From: Chrysomallon squamiferum
Lineage: Eukaryota; Mollusca; Gastropoda; Neomphalida; Peltospiridae
NCBI GenBank assembly: GCA_012295275.1
Contig: CM022673.1
Location: 29,583,136-29,647,135 of the forward strand
Reading direction: 5' to 3'
Length of the DNA: 64,000 nucleotides
In this document: piece by piece, positions 26,959 to 40,998 of the stretch
Position numbering within the stretch: the stretch's first letter is position 1
How the letters are laid out: every line of letters begins with the position of its first letter
The notes under the pieces: generated by a model
What the model was told of the DNA's origin: nothing
The model's database searches: none
The model's input: only the letters and a program-made list of their open reading frames with translations
Position numbers and translations under genes: made by a program

Positions 26959-27579
26959 TCTTGCGTGACTGCGTGTGAATATATATACCTGATAGTTTTT
27001 TTTTATTGTTCATTCCAACTGATGTTAAATATGCTGCCGCTTTTGCTTTGTTTTTGTTGTTATTATTATTATCATTAGTAATTATATTTCATTATCCAAC
27101 GTTCTAATTAACAATAATTATAATAATAAAAATAATAATGTATGTAATAATAATAATAATAATAAACTCATCCAAAAAAATCAAACAAAGCAACAAACAA
27201 ACGAAGTAATGAGAACCATGAGTATATCTAATTATCTGTGTTTTTGGTTTTTGTTTTAATCATTAACAGAAACTAATCGGTTTCCTGACCTATGACAATA
27301 CAAAATTACGAAGTTGTTTTCGTTTTGAAATGTTTTTGTTTTGTTTGTTAATAAGGCAGCTGAGCCTACACAGTAATCAATAAAAATCAGTTTTTTTGTT
27401 TTTTTTTAAAATGACACAAAAATGAAGATTGTTAATAGAGTGCAATTATTATTTTAAACATGATCTGTGGATTATTATCAAAGTTACAAGGGTGGTGCTT
27501 AAAATAGATATCGTAACTGAAATGTAAATATTAGAAGCGAACGCTTAGATAATTGAATTTGTACACGAGCGCTGTGCCG
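24163..27579. other. Non-coding stretch
   Basis: Includes a long pyrimidine-rich T/C tract with repeated TTTCTTTC blocks (about 24300-24910), short GTAT and CA runs near 25485 and 25733, and (TTTA)n at 26925-26960. I found no further copy of the membrane exon here. Confidence 0.5.
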
Positions 27580-28050
27580 TTTATGTATGTGTGTATGTGT
27601 GTATGTATGTATGTTTGTATGTATGTATGTTTGTATGTATGTATGTATGTATGTATGTATGTATGTATGTATGTATGTGTGTATGTATGTATGTATGTAC
27701 GTATGTGTGTATGTATGTACGTATGTACGTATGTACGAATGTATGTATGTATGTATGAATGTATGTATGTATGTATGAATGTATGTATGTATGAATGTAC
27801 GTATGTATGTATGTATATATGAATGTATGTATGTATGAATGTATGTATGTATGTATGTATGAATGTATGTATGTATGTATGAATGTATGTATGTATGTAT
27901 GAATTATGTATGTATGTATGTATGTATGTATGTATGAATGCATATATGTATGTATGTATGAATGTATGTATGTATGTATGTATGAATTATGTATGTATGA
28001 ATGTATGTATGTATGTATGTATGTATCAATGTATAAGTATATGTAAGTGT
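27580..28050. repeat. (GTAT)n tetranucleotide array
   Basis: About 470 bp of GTAT with GAAT and GTAC variants. The Tyr-Val-Cys and His-Thr-Ile frames are artefacts. The left edge of the distal exon duplication units maps near its end (about 28018). Confidence 0.95.
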
Positions 28051-28074
28051 GTGTGCATGTGTGGGTGTATATAT

Positions 28075-28206
28075 AGACAGACAGACAGACAGACAGATAG
28101 ATACATAGATAGATGTATAGATAGACAGACAGACAGAGAGATACATAGACAGACAGACAGACATATAGATAGATAGATAGACAGATAGATAGATAGGCAG
28201 ACAGAC

Positions 28207-28273
<67 letters not shown>

Positions 28274-28300
28274 TAGATAGATAGATAAATAGATAGATAA

Positions 28301-28395
<95 letters not shown>
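28075..28395. repeat. (GACA)n/(GATA)n array
   Basis: Blocks of GACA then GATA, ending in about 110 bp of pure GATA. Shorter versions occur at the same relative place in the other units (about 31238-31318, 33850-33955 and 36205-36241). Confidence 0.95.
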
Positions 28396-28724
28396 CAGAA
28401 AGCGGATTGCGACTAGTATCTATTTTTACTTTACTTACCGAATTTCGTTTTTAAAAAATCAAACTCTTTCTTACTGCAGCAACATTTTATTGCATAATAA
28501 GCATTCGTGTATTTATTTGTGATTAATCAAACATTAAAATATTCTAACAAACAAATAGGAAAAGTATGATTAGGTGAAATTATTGCAATGTTTTTTAACG
28601 GTATGTTCACTAATATTATTTCTATATTTATCAGAACTTTATTTATTTATTTTAAACATTATGTATATATATATACTGTATATACACATACTGTATATTT
28701 GCATTATGATAGTATACGTACAGA

Positions 28725-28730
28725 TTTATT
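28725..28730 (-). terminator. Candidate poly(A) signal for exon I
   Basis: AATAAA on the minus strand about 209 nt after the stop of exon I. The same hexamer in the same context (CAGATTTATTTTT on plus) recurs downstream of exons H (31656), G and F, which makes it a reasonable shared cleavage signal. Not proven. Confidence 0.4.
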
Positions 28731-28938
28731 TTTGTTCAGTATATTCTGCATATATTTTTTTATCTATATTTTTTTAACTTTTTTTTTGTTTGTTTGTTAT
28801 TATTATTATTTGTTTTTTTACTATCCAGCCGGATATTGTATGAACGGCACATTTCATCGCAGAGAGGAATTATTTGAAAAGAGATGACTCTGAACTGAGG
28901 TGATACGTGATTCAAACACGCTCGATGTTTTTCTTGCT

Positions 28939-29340
28939 TCAGTTACGTTCGAATGCCGGATTCGTAAATGCACCGTAACGAGCCTCACTGCTGTTGCTGT
29001 CCATATTGTTATTCTCTCTCACTATCTCAATGGCTTGTCTGAAAATCCTTCGACGAAGGAGCAGGTTGTTCATTTCCAAGGTAAACCAGACCATTGTGGT
29101 TCCTATGACCATCGCACCCAGGATGCATATCGAGTACAGGAGGAGAGCAAATTGAAGATGGCGCTGTTCATTGTTCTGAGTACGACTCCACCCTGATTTT
29201 AGCAAATTATAGAACAGAGAAATTCCTGCAGCAGTCGTAATGAGACAAATGGTGAACAGTAATCCGCACGCCTTCAGACGTCGTTGTAAATTCATCGGAT
29301 AAAGGCGACCATATTCTCGCATTATTTCACGCCACTGACC
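28939..29340 (-). CDS. MARCH-like ligase, alternative terminal exon I (membrane module)
   Basis: 133 codons plus stop, entered in phase 0 after GTATTGAATTCTCAG; a second AG six bases on would remove two residues. It encodes GQWREIMREYGRLYPM, a first membrane segment (CGLLFTICLITTAAGISLF), a lumenal loop of about 25 residues, a second membrane segment (LLLYSICILGAMVIGTTMVW) and a cytosolic tail with LLRRRIFRQ and a C-terminal FTNPAFERN. FTNPAF fits the aromatic-x-N-P-x-aromatic sorting pattern. It has no RING of its own. It is furthest from the constant exons (about 23 kb) and about 91% identical in protein to exon H by hand count. Confidence 0.82.
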   Translation of the reverse strand, partial: GQWREIMREYGRLYPMNLQRRLKACGLLFTICLITTAAGISLFYNLLKSGWSRTQNNEQRHLQFALLLYSICILGAMVIGTTMVWFTLEMNNLLLRRRIFRQAIEIVRENNNMDSNSSEARYGAFTNPAFERN

Positions 29341-29462
29341 CTGAGAATTCAATACACGTGAATGAGACTTTTTTTTGTTGCAAAAATTAAGAAGAAATAG
29401 TAAATGCTAACAGACCCCATTTATTATTCTATGAGATTAAAAAAATAATAAATAAATAAATA

Positions 29463-29499
<37 letters not shown>

Positions 29500-30224
29500 T
29501 TTAAAGAAATGAAAACTAAAGAACAAACATAGAAACAAAGACGTTATGAGCTCTTTATACAATGAGATGCCAAATAATTTTATTTCGATTATTTTAATTT
29601 TAAAAGACATCTGTTTTGGAATTTAAAACCCACTTACTTTTTAATTTAAAAAAAATTAGATGTGAAAAATTCATGGATTAAAAATATATAAGTCATGGTT
29701 TCTTATAAACTACATTCAAACGTATATAGGCCAGAACAGAAATGTAAAGTTTCGAAGAAAAAAGATGTTAAAAATGGTTTGTGTTTTGTGCATTTGTATA
29801 TGTATTTTGTACGCGCCAAAATATTTACAACATTTAGAAAAATAATAACAGTGATGATGATGATGGCAGTAATCAATACGATAATGATGATGATGATATT
29901 AATAATAAATTTAAAAGGGAAAGAAAAGAATACGCAACATTTAACACTGTTCTCAAAACATCTGATTTTGAATGTAGACACAAATTAAACAAGTCACGTT
30001 TTTAAAGTAAATGCCTTTTTAGTTTACATTCTTTGTCTTTTAGTATCCTCTTCCTATAAGTATTGAATAAATAAACTCCAAAAGTAAAATTGTCCATTTT
30101 AAATAAGTATGTATCATTTTCAAATAACACGTAAATACTACTCAGTATTACCATTTTAAACTATATATAATCTACTCTCTCCTCTCTAAACTAAGGAGCT
30201 AAATCGTAATCTGTTAATTTCTAG

Positions 30225-30226
<2 letters not shown>

Positions 30227-30290
<64 letters not shown>
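30227..30290. repeat. (CT)n microsatellite
   Basis: About 64 bp of pure CT at the left edge of spacer S2. The equivalent runs are at 23311 and 32990. Confidence 0.95.
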
Positions 30291-31200
<910 letters not shown>

Positions 31201-31879
31201 GTATGTATCAAGTGTATAAATATATGTCAGTATGTGTGTATATATTGATAGATAGATAGACAGAGCGACATCCAGACAGATAGACAGACAGATAGACAGG
31301 CAGACAGATAGAAAGATACAGAAAGAGGATTGCGACTAGTATATATTTGTACTTTACTTACCGAATTTCGTTTTTAAAAAATCAAACTCTTTCTTACTGC
31401 AGCAACATTTTATTGCATAATAAGCATTTGTGTATTTATTTGTGATTAATCAAACATTAAAATATTCCAACAAACAAAGAGGAAAAGTATGATTCGTTGA
31501 AATTATTGCAATGTTTTTTAACGGTATAGTCACTAATATTTTTTCTATGTTTATCAGAACTTTATTCATTTATTTTAAACATTATATATATATATATATA
31601 TATATTTCACATATACACATACTGTATATTTGCATTATAAAAGTATATGTACAGATTTATTTTTGATCAGTATATTCTGCATATATATTTTTACCTATAT
31701 ATTTGAATTTTTTTTTTGTTTGTTTGTTATTATTTTATTTTATTATTTTATTATTTTATTTATATCCATCCGGATATTGTATGAACCGCACATTTCATTG
31801 CAGAGAGGAATTATTTGAAAAGAGATGACTCTGAACTGAGGTGATACGTGATTCAAACACGCTCGATGTTTTTCTTGCT

Positions 31880-32281
31880 TCAGTTACGTTCGATTGCGGG
31901 ATTCGTATATGCACCGTAACGAGCCTCACTGCTGTTGCTGTCCATAGTGTTATTCTGTCTCACTATCTCAATGGCTTGTCTGAAAATTCTTCGACGAAGG
32001 ACCAGGTTGTTCATTTCCAAGGTAAACCAGACCATTGTTGTTCCTATGACCATGGCACCCAAGATGCATATCGAGTACAGGAGGAGAGCAAATTGAAGAT
32101 GGCGCTGTTCATCGTTCTGAGTACGATTCCACCCTGATTTTAGCAAATTATTGAACATGGAAATTCCTGCAGCAGTCGTAATGAGGCAAATGGTGAACAG
32201 TAATCCGAACAGCTTGAGACGTCGTTGTAAATTCATCGGATAAAGGCGACCATATTCTCGCATTATGTGACGCCACTGACC
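31880..32281 (-). CDS. MARCH-like ligase, alternative terminal exon H (membrane module)
   Basis: 133 codons plus stop, phase-0 entry after GTATTGAATTCTCAG. The layout matches exon I: GQWRHIMREYGRLYPM, first membrane segment (LLFTICLITTAAGISMF), loop NNLLKSGWNRTQNDEQ, second membrane segment and a tail with LVLRRRIFRQ. The C-terminus is YTNPAIERN, so the last aromatic of the FTNPAF-type motif is replaced by Ile. This is the only one of the four distal copies with that change. By hand count it differs from exon I at about 23 of 402 bases, roughly half of them changing the protein. Confidence 0.82.
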   Translation of the reverse strand, partial: GQWRHIMREYGRLYPMNLQRRLKLFGLLFTICLITTAAGISMFNNLLKSGWNRTQNDEQRHLQFALLLYSICILGAMVIGTTMVWFTLEMNNLVLRRRIFRQAIEIVRQNNTMDSNSSEARYGAYTNPAIERN

Positions 32282-32987
32282 CTGAGAATTCAATACACGT
32301 GAATGAGACTTTTTTTTATTCGGTGCGAAAATTAAAAACAAATATTAAATGCTAACAGTGAGATGCCAAATTATTTTTCAATGAAGTTAAAAAAATAATA
32401 AATAAATATATATATATATATTTTCAAGAAGCGAAAATTAAAGAACAAACAAAGAAACAAAGACGTTATGAGTTCTTTTTACAATGAGATGCCAAATAAT
32501 TTTATTTCAATTATTTTAATTTCAAAAGACATCGGTTTTGGAATTCAAAACCCACTTACTTTTTAATTAAAAAAAATTAGATGTGAAAAATTCATGGATC
32601 TAAAAATATGTAAGTAATGGTTTCTTGTAAACTGCATTCAAACGTATACAGGCCAGAAAGGAAATGTAAATTTTCAAAGACAAAAGACTTTAAGAATGGT
32701 TTGGGTTTTGTGCATTTGTATATGGCTTATTTTGTACCAAAACATTTACAACATTTAGGAAAATAATAACAATGATGATGACGATGGCAGTAATCAATAT
32801 GATAATGAAGTTGATGATGATATTAATAATAAATTTAAAAAGGAAAGAAAAGAATACGGAACATTTAACACTATTCTCAAAACGTCTGATTTTGAATGTA
32901 GACACAAATTAAACGAGTCACATTTTTAAAGTAAAATTTACACAATATATAATTTTACATAATATGTTATTTTAGTTTAGTCTGTAA

Positions 32988-33797
<810 letters not shown>

Positions 33798-35017
33798 TAT
33801 GTATCATATATATGTCACTATGTGTGTATATGTATGTGTATATATATATATAGATAGATAGATAGACAGAGCGACAGACAGACATACGTACAGACAGACA
33901 GATAGACAGACAGACAGACAGACAGATAGACAGACAGATAGAAAGATACAGAAAGAGGATTGCGACTAGTATCTATTTGTACTTTACTTGGCGAATTTCG
34001 TTTTTTAAAAATCAAACTCTTTCTTACTGCAGCAACATTTTATTGCATAATAAGCATTTGTGTATTTATTTGTGATTAATAAAACAATAAAATGTTCCAA
34101 CAAACACAGAGGAAAAGTATGATTCTTTGAAATAATTGCAATGTTTTTTAACGGTATGTTCACTAATATTATTTCTATATTTATCAGAACTTTATTTATT
34201 TATTTTAAACATTATGTATATATATATACTGTATATACACATACTGTATATTTGCATTATGAAAGTATACGTACAGATTTATTTTTGACCACTATATTCT
34301 GCATATATTTTTTTATCTATATTTTTTAAACTTTTTGTTTGTTTGTTTGTTATTATTTTATTTTTGTTTTTACTATCCAGCCGGATATTGTATGAACCGC
34401 ACATTTCATTGCAGAGAGGAATTATTTGAAAAGAGATGACTCTGAACTGAGGTGATACGTGATTCAAACACAGTCGATGTTTTTCTTGCTTCAGTTAAGT
34501 TCGAATGCCGGATTCGTATATGCACCGTAACGAGCCTCACTGCTGTTGCTGTCCATAGTGTTATTCTGTCTCACTATCTCAATGGCTTGTCTGAAAATCC
34601 TTCCACGAAGGACCAGGTTGTTCATTTCCAAGGTAAACCAGACCATTGTGGTTCCTACAATCATGGCACCCAAGATGCATATCGAGTACAGGAGGAGAGC
34701 AAATTGAAGATGGCGCTGTTCATCGTTCTGAATATGGCTCTCCCCTGAGTTTAGCAAATTATTGAACATGGAAATTCCTGCAGCAGTCATAATGAGGCAA
34801 ATGGTCAACAGTAATCCGAACAGCTTCAGACGTCGTTGTAAATTCATCGGATAAAGGCGACCATATTCTCGCATTATTTCACGCCACTGACCCTGAGAAT
34901 TCAATACACGTGAATGAGACTTTTTTTTATTCGGTGCGAAAATTAAAAACAAATATTAAATGCTAACAATCAGATGCCAAATTATTTTTCAATGAGATTA
35001 AAAAAGGAAATAAATAA

Positions 35018-35053
<36 letters not shown>

Positions 35054-35898
35054 TTTCAAGAAGCGAAAATTAAAAAACAAACAAAGACGTTATGAGTTCT
35101 TTATACAATGAGATGCCAAATAATTTTATTTCAATTATTTTAAATTCAAAAAACATCTGTTTTGAAATTCAAAATCCACTCATTTTGTAAATACTAAAAA
35201 AAATTAGATGAGAAAAATTCATGGATTAAAAATATGTAAGTAATGGTTTCTTGTAAACTACATTCATACGTATATAGGCCAGAACAGAAATGAAAATTTT
35301 CAAAGAAAAAACATGTTAAGAATGGTTTGTGTTTTGTCCATTTGTATATGGCTTATTTTGTACCAAAATATTTACAGCAGTAAGAATAATAATAACAATG
35401 ATGATGATGATGGCAGTAATGAATATGATAATGAAGTTGCTAATGATGATGGTTATGATAATTATTAAAATTTAGAAAGAAAAGAACACGGAACATTTAA
35501 CACTATTCTCAAAACATCTGATTTTGAATCTAGACACAAATTAAACAAGTCACATTTTTAAAGTAAATGCCTATTTGGGCTACATTCTTTGTCTTTTAAT
35601 ATCCTCTTCCTATAAGTATTGAATAAATACGATAACATCCAAAAGTAAAATTTTCCATTTTAAATAAGTATAAATCATTTTCAAATAACACGTAAATACT
35701 ACCCAGTATTACCATTTTAAACTATATATAATGCTTATAGAAAAATCTTATTACAGCACTCCCAAAAGCTAAATTAAGGATGTCATAATATTACATAATC
35801 TGTTATTTTGGGTTAGTCTAACTATGTATAAAAGGCAGTCAGTCTGTCTATCTATCTCTATCTCTATCTCTATCTCTATCTCTATCTCTATCTCTATC

Positions 35899-35984
<86 letters not shown>

Positions 35985-36150
35985 AGTTAAAATGATTTAA
36001 AGAATAACGCTTTTTGGTTCATGGTTTTTTATTTGGAATGAAATAATTACATTTTTCTTCCTACGACGTTTCAATCTGTTAGGTTGTATTGTTATATGAT
36101 TAAACAGTTTGAGAGGGGACAAGCGAGTTAGACAAACTCAATAAGGCGAA
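33798..36150. repeat. Tandem duplication unit 3 (contains exon G)
   Basis: Begins TATGTATCATATAT, then GATA/GACA, exon G, (TA)n at about 35025-35051, a (CTCTAT)n hexamer at 35853-35918 running into (CT)n to 35980, and the right-hand part of the spacer (S4, 35981-36150). The unique left core of the spacer is absent. Confidence 0.9.
34491..34892 (-). CDS. MARCH-like ligase, alternative terminal exon G (membrane module)
   Basis: 133 codons plus stop, phase-0 entry after GTATTGAATTCTCAG. It encodes GQWREIMREYGRLYPM, first membrane segment (GLLLTICLIMTAAGISMF), loop NNLLNSGESHIQNDEQ, second membrane segment (SICILGAMIVGTTMVWF), a tail with LVLRGRIFRQ (one Arg of the basic cluster is Gly) and C-terminus YTNPAFELN. 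The aromatic-x-N-P-x-aromatic motif is kept. Upstream and downstream flanks match units 1 and 2. Confidence 0.82.
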   Translation of the reverse strand, partial: GQWREIMREYGRLYPMNLQRRLKLFGLLLTICLIMTAAGISMFNNLLNSGESHIQNDEQRHLQFALLLYSICILGAMIVGTTMVWFTLEMNNLVLRGRIFRQAIEIVRQNNTMDSNSSEARYGAYTNPAFELN

Positions 36151-37140
36151 TATACGTATGTATGATTGATGTATACATATATGTCAGTATGTATATGTGT
36201 ATATAGATAGAAAGATAGATAGATAGATAGATAGAAAGATATTGCAATATTTCTATATTTATCGGAACTTTATTTATTTATTTTAAACATTATACACACA
36301 CACACACATGCACACACACACATGCACACATACTGTTTATTTGCATTATGAAGTATACGTACAGATTTATTTTTCATCAGTATATTCTGCGTATATTTTT
36401 TTTATCGATATTTTTTTGTTTGTTTGTTTGTTATTATTATTATTTGTTTTTACTATCCAGCCGCATATTGTATGAACGGCACATTTCATCGCAGAGAGGA
36501 ATTATTTGAAAAGAGATGACTCTGAACTGAGGTGATACGTGATTCAAACACGCTCGATGTTTTTCTTGCTTTAGTTACGTTCGAATGCGGGATTCGTAAA
36601 TGCACCGTAACGAGCCTCACTGGTGTTGCTGTCCATAGTGTTATTCTGTCTCACTATCTCAATGGCTTGTCTGAAAATTCTTCGACGAAGGAGCAGGTTG
36701 TTCATTTCCAAGGTAAACCAGACCATTGTTGTTCCTATGACCATGGCACCCAGGATGCATATCGAGTACAAGACAGCAAACTGAAGATGGTGCTGATCAT
36801 CGTTCTGAGTATGACTCCATCCTGAGTTTAGCAAATTATTGAACATGGGAATTCCTGCAGCAGTCATAATGAGGCAAATGGTCAACAGTAATCCGAACAG
36901 CTTGAGACGTCGTTGTAAATTCATCGGATAAAGGCGACCATATTCTCGCATTATTTCACGCCACTGACCCTGAGAATTCAATACACGTGAATGAGACTTT
37001 TTTTATTCGGTGCGAAAATTAAAAACAAATACTACCCAATATTATCATGTTAAACTATGTTTAATGCTTATAGAAAAATCTTTAGAGGTAAATTAAGGAT
37101 GTCATACTTTTACATAATTGTTATTTTGGAAAAGTCTCTA
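36151..37140. repeat. Tandem duplication unit 4 (contains exon F), shortened
   Basis: Begins in a short GATA block, lacks part of the flank seen in the other units, has a (CACA) run at 36296-36330, exon F, and then joins directly to sequence matching the far end of unit 3 (about 35697-35830), so roughly 650 bp is missing. It is the oldest-looking of the four. Confidence 0.8.
36571..36969 (-). CDS. MARCH-like ligase, alternative terminal exon F (membrane module)
   Basis: 132 codons plus stop, phase-0 entry after GTATTGAATTCTCAG. It encodes GQWREIMREYGRLYPM, first membrane segment (GLLLTICLIMTAAGIPMF), loop NNLLNSGWSHTQNDDQ, second membrane segment (SICILGAMVIGTTMVW; one codon shorter before it than in G-I), a tail with LLRRRIFRQ and C-terminus FTNPAFERN with the sorting-like motif intact. 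It is the distal-class exon nearest to the constant part. Confidence 0.82.
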   Translation of the reverse strand, partial: GQWREIMREYGRLYPMNLQRRLKLFGLLLTICLIMTAAGIPMFNNLLNSGWSHTQNDDQHHLQFAVLYSICILGAMVIGTTMVWFTLEMNNLLLRRRIFRQAIEIVRQNNTMDSNTSEARYGAFTNPAFERN

Positions 37141-38034
37141 AAAGTCTCTGTCTGTGTGTCTGTCTGTTTCTCTTTCTCTGTATGCCTCTGCAAACAGAAA
37201 TTCCATAAAAATATAGGGACGTAAAATATTATATCCTAGATAATAAACTTGCTTCAGAAGTTTCGGCACCAGTAACAATGGATTTTATGTTATTCACGCA
37301 TCAAAGTAAAATAACTGTAATTTTGCCTGACCACGTGAAAAGACTGGAGTGAAACAGACAGCTCAACTTCAGATTATGTTTAAATAAATTTACATTTAAC
37401 TGCACCTAAGTCGATCATTTGCTTAAATTGTTCGTGTTAGGGTTAGTAGATTGATTATATTTACATTCGATTAACATATTTATATTTTTAAATTCATCAA
37501 TTAAACTCCTTTATTATCTTTCAAATGTGTAAAATAACACCCTAACGGTGACTTATAAAATTAATTATAAAGGAAATTATGATATCAGAACCAGTACTTG
37601 TAAAATAATAATACATCATTTACTTATAATACACTAATGGTAGACAATACCATAGTGGTATCTTTTAAAATTGCAATATAACCACGATATATTACATAGT
37701 GTGATAACAATTTCTTTTGAAATAACACAATGAAGGTTATTTATAAGACACTCTAACGGTAAATAATAGCACAGAGATATCTTGTATGACAATTCTATAA
37801 AGGATAATTTGTAAAATACATTGATAAAAGTGAAATATCTATTGTACAAATTATATTTTTGGAGTTTCATGTAGTTGAATTTTTTATATTTTTTATTTTT
37901 TAATTTTTTAATTTTTTTTCTGTTTAGAATACCAGTTTAGTTAATAAAACTGTCAAGAATTTCATTAAATTCTGGTATTGGAAAATCTATAGACAACCTT
38001 CTGGCATTCACGCTAGAATGGCTTAGTCATCATC
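37141..38034. other. Non-coding stretch between exons E and F
   Basis: AT-rich. An imperfect repeat of about 100 bp around ACACTAATGGTAGACAATAC and its diverged copies occurs at 37540-37780. No exon seen. Confidence 0.5.
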
Positions 38035-38300
38035 AGGGTTGAATTTAATGTCCTTGCCGCCCATAGGCTGAATAAATTTTACCGCCCCCTCCGCAAGGCT
38101 CAAGTCCACTTCACACTCTCCACTTAGTTAATATAATATGAATGCTTATAACGTATGATCTAGTTGAAGGCAAAAACATGGTTTTACATTTACATAATGA
38201 TTTATTTATAAATCAGATATGTAACATAAACTGCCGCCCCTATCATCCTGCCGCCCAAGGCACTAGCCTAGAAAGCCTGTCTGGGAAATCCGGGCCTGGT
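38035..38300 (-). mobile_element. Probable interspersed-repeat insertion next to exon E
   Basis: GC-richer than its surroundings, with paired motifs GCCGCCC (about 38057, 38232, 38250) and a sharp edge where family similarity of exon E stops. On the minus strand the edge reads CCAGGCCCGGATTTCCCAGA. GGGCGGC-type termini of this kind are common in dispersed animal repeats, but I cannot name the family from sequence alone. Confidence 0.4.
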
Positions 38301-38598
38301 CCTCAGAGAGACTCTGCGAATCCTGCGACGTCTGTACGTATACGAGATTTCCAGGCCGATCCAGACGAAAACGGTAATAACACTCAAGAAGGTTAGAAAG
38401 TAGACAGATATCATAAACCTGGGATGAAGTGGATGAGCAAATCTGAGCAATCTTAGGACACGTAAGTCCTTCGCGAACATTCCACAAAAACCCGTAAAGA
38501 CTAATAAGAATCCGATTAAGCCTAACCCCTATTTTCGCTCTTTTTTCTAACGTCACTGGATTGAGGCGGCTGTATTCCCTGAGTAAGTCACTCGCGAC
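38263..38598 (-). pseudogene. Alternative terminal exon E, decayed
   Basis: The acceptor (TATGTTGATTTCACAG) and entry phase match exons A-D, and the start VASDLLREYSRLNPVTLEKR is clearly homologous, although the usual VMH is VAS. The first membrane segment is degraded (RLNRILISLYGF). A one-base frameshift lies around the A5 run at 38486-38490 (plus): after it the homology continues in another frame (MISVYFLTFLSVITVFVW, then SYTYRRRRIRR). The C-terminal tail is replaced by repeat-derived sequence. A sequencing error in the homopolymer could explain the frameshift alone, but not the other damage. Confidence 0.75.
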
Positions 38599-40484
38599 CT
38601 GTGAAATCAACATAGTTAAGGTCAGTTTCTGTTCTAACAAGACTCCGTAACTCTAACATTTTCAAACACTAGTCTGCATTTATTTTATTTTTAATCACTG
38701 AGATAGAGAGAGAGAAAACAAATCTTTACGTCTTGCTTACAGGAAGTTGTGAAGTAAGGGGAAATCACTCAAATAAGTTTTTTTGACCCGATGAGTGATG
38801 ATCCGAATTCTTACCAGTTACAGTACAAGTATGCGATACAAAAAATACAGAAACAAGGTTTGTGTAAGTAGACATTTTGATCTTAATCGTTTTTAAAACA
38901 ATTTAAGGTTTTGTTTCTGAATCTTCTGGCTTAACTCGTTGTTCGGTTTATATTCGTTTAAAAATAACTGATAATATGCAAAATGGAACATTTAAGAAAT
39001 TCAGTAATTATGTTATTGTTATTATCTAAAAGTTATAAAATAATAATAATAATAATAATTATGATAATGATAATGCTGATAATAATGATGATGGTGATAT
39101 AGTGTATTAATGATAATAATCACAGTAATAAAATTAATTAATAATAATGATGATGATGATGGATTAATTTAAAACTAAAACAAGATATAAACTGAATCCA
39201 TAATTTCACATATTATTTAGAGTCTTCGCAAGATTAAAACAAGAAAAACTCACATCAGAAGTAAAATACGAAATCTGCACAAGATGTAAGGATCATAATA
39301 AATAAAATATAAAATTATAATCACAATTTTGTTTCAGTGACTCTTAATCCTTGGTTTGATTCAAAATATATCTTCAGTCTGAAGACACTACATTAAAGTC
39401 ATTAAATCAGTTTCTTTTAAACTTATTATTATTGTTATATATTAAGTTGACATTACAAAGGCGAACAAAAGATGGTTAAAGATTCCAAGAAAAGATATAA
39501 GAAACCAGACAGCGTATGAGGAGTGCAGAATGCTTAAGAATGCAAGATAGCTAATGTTGATAGTTATGGATCCATTGCCCTCGAAGACCACTTCACCTTT
39601 TCAAAATTTATTTATGAATCCTAATCTAAATTCGTTTAAGATTTCACTATCTCTTAGAGAATCAAATTATTCATCATCGTATAAATTGTTGACAAAATAG
39701 CAACAGCAACAACAAACAAACAAAAACAAACAACGAGAAAAAAACAAGCGTTACGATATCTTTCCAGGATGAGCAGTTTTTACTTATCTTGTGTTGTCAA
39801 TGTGATTTTCAAACCGTATTGTTGTTGTTGTTGTTGTTGTTATTATTATTATTATAAATATATATCTACATTATTAAATAATAGTTTTATGACAGGTAAG
39901 GTCTTGTCAGTCTTGTTTTACTGTTGCTAATGTCTAATAGTTGTTCGTCATTCTTTTCTGGTGAAACAATAATGACAATGATGAGTTGGTGATGATGATT
40001 TTGATAAAAAAAATTCTATATTACTATTTTCTTTTAAAGCGAAATAACAACTTTTTATTATAAGCATTTAATTTCAAATTTTCACTTGAACTTGAATAGT
40101 CAAAATAATATATAATTAAATACTTCTACTATTACTACTACTACTACTACTACTACTAATAATAAATAACTACTACTACTACTTCTATTACTAATAGTAA
40201 TAATAATAATAACAAATGTAATGTTACTTGTTACTATTATGTACATTCTGATTATAGTTACACTATTACTGTTTTTCTTATTTTGTATTTGACTTCTGAT
40301 ATTATAATCGTATTAAGTTCACATATATAATAAATAAAAATAATATTAAAAATGAAAATAAATAAATAAAAATGAAAATGAAGAAGAAGAAAAAATACAT
40401 GATTTCAGGAAGTGTGAATCGTTACTTTAAAAAAAAAATCTATTAGATAAATTTTCATTTATTTATTTTAGTTTTATTCTAGAA

Positions 40485-40518
<34 letters not shown>

Positions 40519-40998
40519 TATCGTTTCTTTATTTATCATTATTATTATTATTAGTTATATATATTATTATTATTATTATTTTATTATTATTGTGGTTTTT
40601 TTTGTGTTTTTTCGGTGTTATTTTTTTGGCATCTCATATTATCTTCGTTTAAAAAAACCAAGAAGACTGAAAAATAACAAGAAACAAACAACTTTCCTTT
40701 GTGTTAATTTCTGAATCATTTCAAAAGAAATCAAAGCATCACTAACTGCTGCGATGTCTTGGAAGCCCTACACAATTGTGCTTCAGCATTGTGCGTCTTT
40801 TTTCTGTTATTACAGTTATCAAATAAACTGACTGATAAGTTCCATAGTCGCAAGATAACCGCGAGTTTTGTAACGAAGACTACACAAATATTCTCTTGTG
40901 ATTAATGCAGCTTGCGTTCAGACCAAGCATTTTCTTCCTATTTTTTTTTTTTTTTTTCTGAATACACTAATATCACAAATAGTAACAAATCCTGAAAT
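38599..40998. other. Non-coding stretch between exons D and E
   Basis: Several AAT/ATT/ACT trinucleotide tracts (39035-39160, 39820-39860, 40120-40205, 40490-40590) and poly(T) at 40940-40958. No exon recognised. Confidence 0.55.

Noticed and set aside
27553-28176. Long frames such as MYVCMYVC and HTYIHTYI
   Set aside because: They translate the GTAT and GACA/GATA arrays on both strands. There is no sequence outside the repeat to suggest a protein.
28900-29196. Plus-strand frame MIRDSNTLDVFLASV and its copies at 31841, 34452 and 36532
   Set aside because: It is the antisense of exons I, H, G and F. The conserved membrane segments and the splice phase are on the minus strand.
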